A stretch of 11,773 nt of DNA from positions 1-11,773 of the forward strand of contig DGQO01000252.1 of NCBI GenBank assembly GCA_002400445.1, given 5' to 3'. The notes below the pieces were generated by a model. It did not search any database, was not told the origin of the DNA, and worked only from the letters and a program-made list of their open reading frames with translations. The position numbers and the translations under genes are program-made. Shown here in pieces: positions 6,614 through 11,773 of this stretch (the stretch's first letter is position 1; every line of letters starts with the position of its first letter). The DNA is from Chitinophagaceae bacterium UBA4412 (lineage in GTDB: Bacteria; Bacteroidota; Bacteroidia; Chitinophagales; Chitinophagaceae).

Positions 6614-6653
6614 GTGCTTTTGTGTTTTTAAAAACATTGATTCCAAAATCACA

Positions 6654-6671
6654 GATTGATTAACTTCAATC
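6654..6671. repeat. Short inverted repeat in the rpmF-plsX gap
   Basis: GATTGA (6654-6659) and TCAATC (6666-6671) are inverted copies around TTAACT, 35 bases before the plsX ATG. A second AT-rich palindrome, TGTTTTTAAAAACA, lies at 6623-6636. Either could be a regulator site or mRNA structure, but both are short. Confidence 0.25.
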
Positions 6672-6706
6672 AGGGCTTTGGAATTTTTCATTTTAAATTG
6701 ATTGGT

Positions 6707-7654
6707 ATGACCAGGATCGGGCTGGATATGATGGGTGGCGATTATGCACCCCTGGAGGCAGTAAAAGGTATTGAAAGCTTTTTATCCGACAATCCAACTG
6801 ATGCTCACCTGGTACTCATTGGTAATGAACCAGAAATCACTCCTCTCCTTGCGTCTTATAAAATCCCTGTTTCTTCTTACAGCCTGGTTCATGCTCCTGA
6901 GATCATCGGCATGCATGAGCATCCTACCAAGGCACTCAAAGAAAAACAGCAATCTTCCATTGCTATAGGATTTCAATTATTGGCTACCGGAAAAATTGAT
7001 GCCTTTATCAGCGCAGGTAACACAGGTGCCATGATGGTGGGTGCCCTCTTTAGCATCAAAGCTATTGAAGGTGTGCTGCGCCCAACGATAGGCGCCTATA
7101 TGCCCAAAGAAAATGGTGAGCTCGGTCTTCTGCTTGACGTGGGCCTTAATGCCGACTGCAAGCCTGAGAACTTAAACCAATTTGCATTGCTCGGATCTTT
7201 GTATGCCCAACACATACTTCGCATTGATAATCCAAGAGTAGCTCTTGTAAACTTAGGCGAAGAAGAAGGCAAGGGTAATTTGCTCACCCAGGCTGCATTC
7301 CCCATTTTAAAAGAAAATACCAAGATCAATTTTATTGGCAATATCGAAGGGCGGGATATCTTACTGGATAAAGCAGACGTAATGGTTTGTGAAGGGTTTA
7401 CCGGAAATGTGCTCTTAAAATTTGCTGAAAGTATTTATGACATGTCTTTGCGTCGTAAGATCAATGACGAACATTTTGCCCGCTTTAATTTTGAAATCTA
7501 CGGAGGAGTTCCGGTTTTGGGCGTGGCAAAACCTGTGATCATCGGGCATGGAATTTCTCATGCCAGTGCTTTTAAAAATATGATTGCTATCGCCAGGCGA
7601 ATGGTGGATACGCACCTCACTGATGAAATTGAAAAAAGCTTTGCGCAATCCTGA
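6707..7654 (+). CDS. plsX: Phosphate acyltransferase PlsX
   Basis: PlsX converts acyl-ACP and phosphate to acyl-phosphate, the acyl donor for PlsY in the first step of phospholipid synthesis at the membrane. The protein has 315 residues from the ATG at 6707, giving MTRIGLDMMGGD, exactly the family start. A TTG at 6656 would add 17 residues with no family match. Conserved blocks are DMMGGD (7-12), SAGNTGA (102-108), LLLDVGLNADCKP (141-153), VNLGEEEGKG (181-190), GNIEGRDI (211-218), CEGFTGN (228-234), YGGVPVLGV (265-273) and IGHGISHA (279-286). The family usually has DVGAN where this has DVGLN. In many bacteria fabH follows directly; here a terminator does, so fabH must lie elsewhere if present. 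Confidence 0.96.
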   Translation: MTRIGLDMMGGDYAPLEAVKGIESFLSDNPTDAHLVLIGNEPEITPLLASYKIPVSSYSLVHAPEIIGMHEHPTKALKEKQQSSIAIGFQLLATGKIDAFISAGNTGAMMVGALFSIKAIEGVLRPTIGAYMPKENGELGLLLDVGLNADCKPENLNQFALLGSLYAQHILRIDNPRVALVNLGEEEGKGNLLTQAAFPILKENTKINFIGNIEGRDILLDKADVMVCEGFTGNVLLKFAESIYDMSLRRKINDEHFARFNFEIYGGVPVLGVAKPVIIGHGISHASAFKNMIAIARRMVDTHLTDEIEKSFAQS

Positions 7655-7670
7655 TTGTGCTCATTCTATA

Positions 7671-7703
7671 AAAAAAAGCAACCTTTTTATGGGTTGCTTT
7701 TTT
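7671..7703. terminator. Bidirectional rho-independent terminator between plsX and the convergent gene
   Basis: GCAACC (7678-7683) pairs with GGTTGC (7692-7697), flanked by six A residues before and six T residues after the stem, with an 8-base loop. The A/T flanks give a U-run on either strand. It can therefore end both the yceD-rpmF-plsX transcript and the leftward membrane-protein gene whose stop is at 7725. Confidence 0.85.
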
Positions 7704-7724
7704 AATGCCTTATCTATTTGAGGT

Positions 7725-8249
7725 TTAATAAACCAGGTGCTTACGATTTACAGTGTACAATAATATAAAGAGGATGGTGAGTCCAACGCCAAAAGCAAAG
7801 CCTATACCGGTAAACATGAACATTCCCACGAATAAAGCCGAGGTAACAAATGGCAGTAATTCGCCAATTACATAAAACATATAACCCTGCTTTTTAAGTT
7901 TACGCATTTGCATTGCACCATAAAAACAAAGCGCTACCGCTACCAGGCCCAGCACCATGAGCGGAAGTTTGTTTTCATAATTTTTTGTCACCATTTCTTC
8001 GTAGTGATCCATACTTGGCATCATGCCTTTTAAAAAACCTGGCATTTCTCCGCTGTTCATTTGGGCCATGAGTTTATCTTTTTCATCATACGTTTTTTTA
8101 GCATTGATGAATCCAAATACAACACCCAGTAATTGCAGGGCACAGCCAATGAAAGTGAGAATAGTTAGAACATTTAACCCGGTAGGCAACTTCGGCTTAT
8201 CGAATTCTGTGGTGCTCAATGCATCCTGTGAATAGGTTTCGTTACTCAT
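7725..8249 (-). CDS. Uncharacterised four-helix membrane protein
   Basis: I do not recognise a named family. The 174-residue protein has a polar N-terminal tail (1-22) containing the run EFDKPKLP. Hydrophobic segments lie at about 24-49, 95-115, 122-145 and 147-167. A charged loop (about 51-93) between helices 1 and 2 is rich in Lys, Glu and Met (KKTYDEKDKLMAQMNSGEMP). Basic residues RKLKKQG between helices 2 and 3 suggest which face is cytoplasmic by the positive-inside rule. The C-terminus is short and basic (NRKHLVY). Codon use looks like that of its neighbours. It is monocistronic, convergent with plsX across a shared terminator and divergent from pdeM (84 bases between starts). Nothing nearby points to a role. 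The start codon is the only ATG that leaves a complete N-terminal tail. Confidence 0.75.
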   Translation of the reverse strand: MSNETYSQDALSTTEFDKPKLPTGLNVLTILTFIGCALQLLGVVFGFINAKKTYDEKDKLMAQMNSGEMPGFLKGMMPSMDHYEEMVTKNYENKLPLMVLGLVAVALCFYGAMQMRKLKKQGYMFYVIGELLPFVTSALFVGMFMFTGIGFAFGVGLTILFILLYTVNRKHLVY

Positions 8250-8319
8250 AATTTTTTTTAGTTTTCACCAAATTACATAAGTAAACATTTAATACAAAAC
8301 CTTTTTCTGCAAAGGCGGT

Positions 8320-8327
8320 TAACTTTG
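8320..8327 (+). promoter_or_regulatory. Candidate -7 element (TAACTTTG) for pdeM
   Basis: TAACTTTG is an exact TAnnTTTG match only 6 bases before the ATG at 8334. Transcription would begin at or just before the start codon, giving a nearly leaderless mRNA. It overlaps the TTG at 8325 that would otherwise extend the frame by three codons, which argues against that start. Confidence 0.45.
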
Positions 8328-8333
8328 CCGCCC

Positions 8334-8990
8334 ATGGCTACTTATACCCCTCACTTAATTTTGGATAATCACTTTCTACTCTCGGGAAACCGTACCATAT
8401 TCTGGGAAGAAGAGCGGGCACTAATTCTCAGTGATTTACACATAGGCAAGAGTGGACATTTTAGAAAGAATGGTATTGGAATACCTCAAGGCGTTTTAAA
8501 TGAGGATATGCAGCGGCTTTTTGCAGAAATTCAATTTTTTAATCCAGCGAAACTGATCATTGTTGGCGACTTGTTTCATAGTCATTCCAATAAAGAGCAT
8601 GACCTGTTTTTGCGCTGGCGCAATGATATGCAACATCTGCACATTGATTTAGTGATGGGGAACCACGATATCTTAAAGGCTTGCTGGTATGAAGATGCAG
8701 TTATTAACGTGCACAAGAAGACCCTGCAAATTGGCCGTTTCATTTTCATGCATGATAGCTGTGAAGCGGATTTAAGCGATGGAAATTATTGTTTCAGTGG
8801 ACATATTCATCCAGGCATTACCATTCGTGGTATGGGCAGGCAATCGCTAAAGTTGCCCTGCTTTTATTTTACACCTACACATGCAGTATTACCCGCTTTT
8901 GGCAAATTTACCGGTACGCATCCAGTGCATCCGCAGGCAGGAGATTCCGTTTTTGCTGTATCTCAGCAAAAGCTAATACAGGTATATTAA
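8334..8990 (+). CDS. pdeM: Ligase-associated DNA damage response endonuclease PdeM (metallophosphoesterase)
   Basis: The protein has 218 residues from the ATG at 8334; a frame start at TTG 8325 lies inside the promoter element. It contains the five calcineurin-type metal-binding blocks in order: SDLHIGK (33-39, D34 and H36), GDLFHS (78-83, D79), GNHD (109-112), a FMHDSCE block (138-144, H140) and SGHIHP (155-160, H157 and H159). This pattern, the 218-residue size and the GIGIPQGVLNEDM segment fit PdeM, a nuclease usually encoded with an Lhr-type helicase, an ATP-dependent DNA ligase and an exonuclease in a repair operon. None of those partners is in this window, so here the gene stands alone. 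A general phosphodiesterase role cannot be excluded. Its stop codon shares a TTAA with the convergent proline dehydrogenase gene. Confidence 0.88.
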   Translation: MATYTPHLILDNHFLLSGNRTIFWEEERALILSDLHIGKSGHFRKNGIGIPQGVLNEDMQRLFAEIQFFNPAKLIIVGDLFHSHSNKEHDLFLRWRNDMQHLHIDLVMGNHDILKACWYEDAVINVHKKTLQIGRFIFMHDSCEADLSDGNYCFSGHIHPGITIRGMGRQSLKLPCFYFTPTHAVLPAFGKFTGTHPVHPQAGDSVFAVSQQKLIQVY

Positions 8991-10204
8991 TTCTGGCGAC
9001 GCTGCAATTCTTTTTTAATTAAGCTTAACTCCCGGCCAGTCTGGCCGGCTACAGAACTATTTTCCTGCGCACGCCGCAGAAGGTATGGCACTACATCTTC
9101 AATGGGACCAAAGGGAAGGTATTTACTTACAGAATAACCCGCTTTAGCCAGGTTGAAAGTGATGTGATCACTCATGCCATAAAGTTGAGAAAAATGCACA
9201 TGTGCATGATCGTGTGGTAATCCTTTTTCATGCAGCATTTCTGCAGCAAGTGCATTGCTATGTTCGTTATGCGAAGCCACAATCACTGCAATATTTTCAA
9301 TATGTTGAATACAATAATTTACTGCGGCATCATAATCCCTATCGCAGCTCTCTTTATCCGGCTGAATAGGCGAAGGGTAGCCCATATCGGCAGCCCGCTT
9401 TCTTTCATTTTCCATATATGCACCACGCACCAATTTAGTACCCAGCACAAAATTTCTTTCTATGGAAGCCTGGTAACTGTCTATTAAAAATGCAAGCCTG
9501 TCGTGGCGGTAAAGTTGCAGCGTATTATAAACGACTACTCTGCCCTTATTATAGTGATCCATCATGAGCATGGTAATGGCATCCACCGGATCCTGTATCC
9601 AGGTTTCTTCGGCATCAATAAGTACACCCACCTTTTTTTGAGCGGCAGTGCTGCAAATTTTTTCCAGGCGATTTACCACCCTTTCCCATTCTTGCCTTTC
9701 AATATCGCTTATGGCTTCAAGAGCGGCTTTATACCTTGTAATGAGGGTTCCATCAGCTGCATGCATCTTTTCATCCAGCAGCTCCAGCAAGCCAAAGCGA
9801 ACTATACCGGTAACTTTTACACTCATAAAGGGCACATTGCTTTGCGTAGCAGCAAAGTTGATCACTTTTAAAAATTCATCTGTTGAATAATCGAAGCCCC
9901 GCTCACCATCTTTTCCGCCTTCAACGCCGTAATCCAATATGACTTTTACATTATATTTCTCCAGTTTACTGGTAACAGGAGCTGTTTCTTCCAGTGTTGC
10001 TCCACCCACAAATTGCCGAAAAATTGTTTTGCGCAAAATCGTTTTGGTAAAAGGCAAATGCCAGCGTATTGCCTTTGGTACAAGTGCAAGGCTGGCTTTT
10101 AAAAGAAGTGGCTGGCCCATTGTTGAGAATAAAAAATTTGCCTGTTTAAGTTCTTCAGTGGTCTTGTAAGCAAATGCATCCTTAGTGTTTTCGAATGAAA
10201 TCAT
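8987..10204 (-). CDS. Proline dehydrogenase family protein (monofunctional)
   Basis: This FAD enzyme oxidises L-proline to 1-pyrroline-5-carboxylate, passing electrons to the quinone pool. The second step, P5C dehydrogenase, is a separate gene not present here. The protein has 405 residues from the ATG at 10204; a TTG at 10234 would add ten residues without support. The barrel motifs are all present: DAEETW (197-202), YNTLQLYRHDRL (226-237), the substrate/FAD strand TKLVRGAYMENER (256-268), IVASHNEHS (308-316), QLYGMSDHITFNLA (340-353) and the C-terminal YLPFGPIEDVVPYLLRRAQEN (362-382), with the paired arginines that bind the proline carboxylate (R377, R378). The N-terminal ~80 residues form a helical region as in other single-domain members. 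It is transcribed alone, divergently from the thioesterase gene and convergent with pdeM. Confidence 0.94.
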   Translation of the reverse strand: MISFENTKDAFAYKTTEELKQANFLFSTMGQPLLLKASLALVPKAIRWHLPFTKTILRKTIFRQFVGGATLEETAPVTSKLEKYNVKVILDYGVEGGKDGERGFDYSTDEFLKVINFAATQSNVPFMSVKVTGIVRFGLLELLDEKMHAADGTLITRYKAALEAISDIERQEWERVVNRLEKICSTAAQKKVGVLIDAEETWIQDPVDAITMLMMDHYNKGRVVVYNTLQLYRHDRLAFLIDSYQASIERNFVLGTKLVRGAYMENERKRAADMGYPSPIQPDKESCDRDYDAAVNYCIQHIENIAVIVASHNEHSNALAAEMLHEKGLPHDHAHVHFSQLYGMSDHITFNLAKAGYSVSKYLPFGPIEDVVPYLLRRAQENSSVAGQTGRELSLIKKELQRRQN

Positions 10205-10330
10205 ATATGGCAATTTGAGATACCGAAATTCCAAAAAGCAAAACGATTCACCAAATAATTGAGTAGAACGGAGGTATGATTTTGCTCATTTATCCTTTGC
10301 GCATATACCCCAGATCCGAACAGCAACGAT

Positions 10331-10338
10331 TATATTTG
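10331..10338 (+). promoter_or_regulatory. Candidate -7 element (TATATTTG) for the thioesterase gene
   Basis: TATATTTG is an exact TAnnTTTG match 11 bases before the ATG at 10350, implying a leader of only a few bases. A TTG at 10297-10299 lies 31 bases upstream of it, too far for a standard -33 box. Confidence 0.5.
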
Positions 10339-10349
10339 CGCAAAAAAAC

Positions 10350-10859
10350 ATGGATAAAAAATCTGCAGACTCCCTTGTAGTAATGACAGAACTTGTATTG
10401 CCAAATGATACAAACACCTTTGGCAACCTGATGGGAGGCCGGCTGATGTACTGGATGGATATTGCGGCGGCTCTTGCAGCTATGAAACATTGTGCAGGAC
10501 CGGTAGTAACCGCATCTGTTGATAATATTTCTTTTGAAAGCCCCATACGACTTGGAAATGCGGTACACATACAAGCACAGGTTACCCGTGCATTTACAAC
10601 CAGCATGGAAGTGCATCTAAGGGTTTGGGGTGAAGATGCCATTCAGCAGTTTAAATACAAGAGCAATGAGGCTTATTATACTTTTGTTTCGCTTGATCCC
10701 AATGGGAAACCCAGAAAAATAAACACGCTCGTTCCTGAGTCACCGGAAGAACAGGAACTCTTTGATGGAGCCTTGCGCAGGCGGCAACTCAGACTTATAC
10801 TTGGAGGCAAAATGAAACCTGAAGAAGCGGAAGAACTTCGTGCTTTTTTTGTGAAATAA
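10350..10859 (+). CDS. Acyl-CoA thioesterase, hotdog fold (YciA/BACH type)
   Basis: Enzymes of this type hydrolyse acyl-CoA to a free fatty acid and CoA in the cytoplasm. The 169-residue protein has a single hotdog domain. The N-terminal block LPNDTNTFGNLMGGRLMYWMD (17-37) is the family signature: an asparagine before the helix, GGRLM, and D37 in the WMDIAA helix, which supplies the active-site carboxylate. VTASVDNISFESPIRLGN (53-70) and VTRAFTTSMEVHLRVW (78-93) form the expected strands. A charged helical tail (130-169) follows, as in oligomeric YciA-type members. Chain-length preference cannot be read from sequence. It is apparently monocistronic, has its own -7 element and ends 3 bases from the stop of a convergent acyltransferase. 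Confidence 0.93.
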   Translation: MDKKSADSLVVMTELVLPNDTNTFGNLMGGRLMYWMDIAAALAAMKHCAGPVVTASVDNISFESPIRLGNAVHIQAQVTRAFTTSMEVHLRVWGEDAIQQFKYKSNEAYYTFVSLDPNGKPRKINTLVPESPEEQELFDGALRRRQLRLILGGKMKPEEAEELRAFFVK

Positions 10860-10862
10860 GAT

Positions 10863-11633
10863 TTATTTATCCAATTTGGTAAGGAGATGATGCTTGCCCC
10901 GGAGCATGAAATTTTTGCTTTGCTCAATGGCTTCCATCACTTTTTCCATGATGTTTTCGGTGCTGTCGTCATAATCAATTTTCAGTGGGGCTTTAAACCT
11001 TACGGAGAGCAGAGATCCCCGCTTTTTAAATTTCAGTCCTTTTTTATTGAAGGCCCGCCAGAAACCGCCAATTACAATCGGTACCACTATGGGGCGGTTA
11101 TGCTTAATGATATATGCGGTGCCTTTTCTGCCAGGAGCAAATGGCTTTGTAGTTCCCTGCGGAAAAGTGATCACCCAATTTTGAGCAAGTGCTTCCGAAA
11201 TCTTCCTGGTATCACTTGGATCGAGGCCACGCCGCACTTCTGTGCCTTCGCTCCTCCATGTTCGTTTTACGGTAAGACCACCGGCAAGCAGAAAAATTTT
11301 AGTGAGCCAGGTACTTTTCATCGTTTCTTCTGCCGCCACATAATTTATACGGGTAAAGGGCCAGAGTAAATAGTACGGAATTCCCAGCCGGTTGCGTTTT
11401 CGCCAGCTCACCGCACAGAATATATGAATGAAGGTGATTACGTCTGCAAAGTAGGTTTGGTGGTTGCTTACAAAAAGCACATTTCGGTTGGGCAGATTCT
11501 CCAGGTGCTCAGTCCCTTTTATGCTCAACTTATTCACCAAATAGATGCCCGGATACGAAAACGCTCCCACAATGGCATAAACAATCCCCCTTATAACCCG
11601 GGTCTTTTTTAAACGACCCCAAGAATTAGACAT
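10863..11633 (-). CDS. Lysophospholipid acyltransferase family protein (PlsC-like)
   Basis: PlsC-type enzymes add an acyl chain to lysophospholipid, often 1-acylglycerol-3-phosphate, to form phosphatidic acid at the inner membrane. The protein has 256 residues from the ATG at 11633, which has AGGAG three bases upstream. The frame stays open to a TTG at 11693, which would add 20 basic residues. A hydrophobic segment (about 16-33) is followed by the acyltransferase domain: VSNHQTYFAD (block I, H58), VAAEETMK, VKRTWR, FPQGTTKPFAPGRKG (block III, from residue 157) and IVVPIVIGG (block IV). Block I reads H-x5-D rather than the usual H-x4-D, and block III has Q where most members have E (FPEGTR). 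I recall similar variants in Bacteroidota homologues but cannot confirm that here. Substrate is unassigned; ornithine-lipid or other acylation is possible. Confidence 0.88.
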   Translation of the reverse strand: MSNSWGRLKKTRVIRGIVYAIVGAFSYPGIYLVNKLSIKGTEHLENLPNRNVLFVSNHQTYFADVITFIHIFCAVSWRKRNRLGIPYYLLWPFTRINYVAAEETMKSTWLTKIFLLAGGLTVKRTWRSEGTEVRRGLDPSDTRKISEALAQNWVITFPQGTTKPFAPGRKGTAYIIKHNRPIVVPIVIGGFWRAFNKKGLKFKKRGSLLSVRFKAPLKIDYDDSTENIMEKVMEAIEQSKNFMLRGKHHLLTKLDK

Positions 11634-11746
11634 ACGCTCCTGCTTAAGTGATTTTTTTGCAACCGAAAACGCCCAACCTTTAATATAGCGCAATAATTTT
11701 AATTGAGCACAGAAATCTCTTTAACATATTTTTTTCTATGCTGCTG

Positions 11747-11754
11747 CAAATGTA
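11747..11754 (-). promoter_or_regulatory. Candidate leftward -7 element (TACATTTG) for the acyltransferase gene
   Basis: Read on the minus strand, 11754-11747 is TACATTTG, an exact TAnnTTTG match. It would give a leader of about 110 bases to the ATG at 11633, or about 50 to the TTG at 11693. The -33 region lies outside the window. Confidence 0.35.
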
Positions 11755-11760
11755 TATTTG
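11753..11760 (+). promoter_or_regulatory. Candidate rightward -7 element (TATATTTG) for a gene beyond the window
   Basis: TATATTTG is an exact TAnnTTTG match pointing right, 13 bases from the window edge. It overlaps the leftward element by the shared TA at 11753-11754. The gene it would serve is not visible. Positions 11634-11773 hold no coding gene that I can support. Confidence 0.4.
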
Positions 11761-11773
11761 GAAACTTATTGTT

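Noticed and set aside
9503..9871. 122-codon rightward open frame opposite proline dehydrogenase
   Set aside because: The opposite strand carries an intact, motif-complete enzyme; the antisense product looks random.
10887..11369. 160-codon rightward open frame opposite the acyltransferase gene
   Set aside because: It is an antisense shadow of a gene with clear PlsC motifs, and its product has no recognisable domain.
11634..11693. 20-residue N-terminal extension of the acyltransferase from a TTG
   Set aside because: The ATG at 11633 has a purine-rich AGGAG upstream and keeps the whole domain. The extension is possible but unsupported.
1..11773. CRISPR array, insertion sequence, toxin-antitoxin or retron-like system
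   Set aside because: I saw no regularly spaced repeats, transposase, reverse transcriptase or small paired genes; nearly all sequence is accounted for by ordinary genes.

Overview
The window reads as ordinary chromosomal DNA from a member of the Bacteroidota, most likely the Chitinophagaceae or a close relative. The DNA is moderately AT-rich. Several genes have no clear Shine-Dalgarno sequence but carry a Bacteroidota-type -7 promoter element (TAnnTTTG) just upstream. Several families here are typical of that phylum: DUF3810, a cysteine-free L32, PdeM and a PlsC-like acyltransferase with a variant motif. I see no phage, transposon, CRISPR array, toxin pair or clear foreign island.

Layout. 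Positions 1-225 hold the 3' end of a sensor histidine kinase. A tRNA-Leu(GAG) with its own -7 element and terminator follows (281-431). Next is a DUF2130 coiled-coil protein with a nuclease-like motif (527-1804), converging on a 4'-phosphopantetheinyl transferase (2435-1812). Rightward, dcd (dCTP deaminase) is followed by a secreted class-A-beta-lactamase-like serine hydrolase (2506-4123). These meet a leftward pair, a DUF3810 membrane metallopeptidase-like protein and a TspO/MBR protein (5709-4120). A rightward yceD(DUF177)-rpmF-plsX cluster (5825-7654) ends at a strong, probably bidirectional terminator facing a four-helix membrane protein of unknown function (8249-7725). Then come pdeM (8334-8990), a convergent monofunctional proline dehydrogenase (10204-8987), an acyl-CoA thioesterase (10350-10859) and a convergent PlsC-family acyltransferase (11633-10863).

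How the genes fit together. Much of the window is housekeeping metabolism. Lipid and acyl-carrier chemistry recurs: a PPTase that activates carrier proteins, PlsX making acyl-phosphate, a thioesterase cleaving acyl-CoA and a lysophospholipid acyltransferase. They are not in one operon, so this may be coincidence. yceD-rpmF-plsX is the conserved ribosome/phospholipid cluster. Dcd feeds dUTP/dTTP supply, and PdeM is a DNA-repair nuclease that here lacks its usual partners.

Several open frames extend upstream only through TTG codons or overlap promoter elements. I moved those starts to ATG codons at 3059, 5825, 6707, 8334, 10204 and 11633. Gene ends are very tightly packed: two convergent pairs share a single TTAA for both stop codons. 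I found no convincing new multi-gene system. The entries most worth following up are the DUF2130 putative nuclease, the variant acyltransferase motif, the DUF3810-tspO pair, and the overlapping divergent -7 elements at the right edge.
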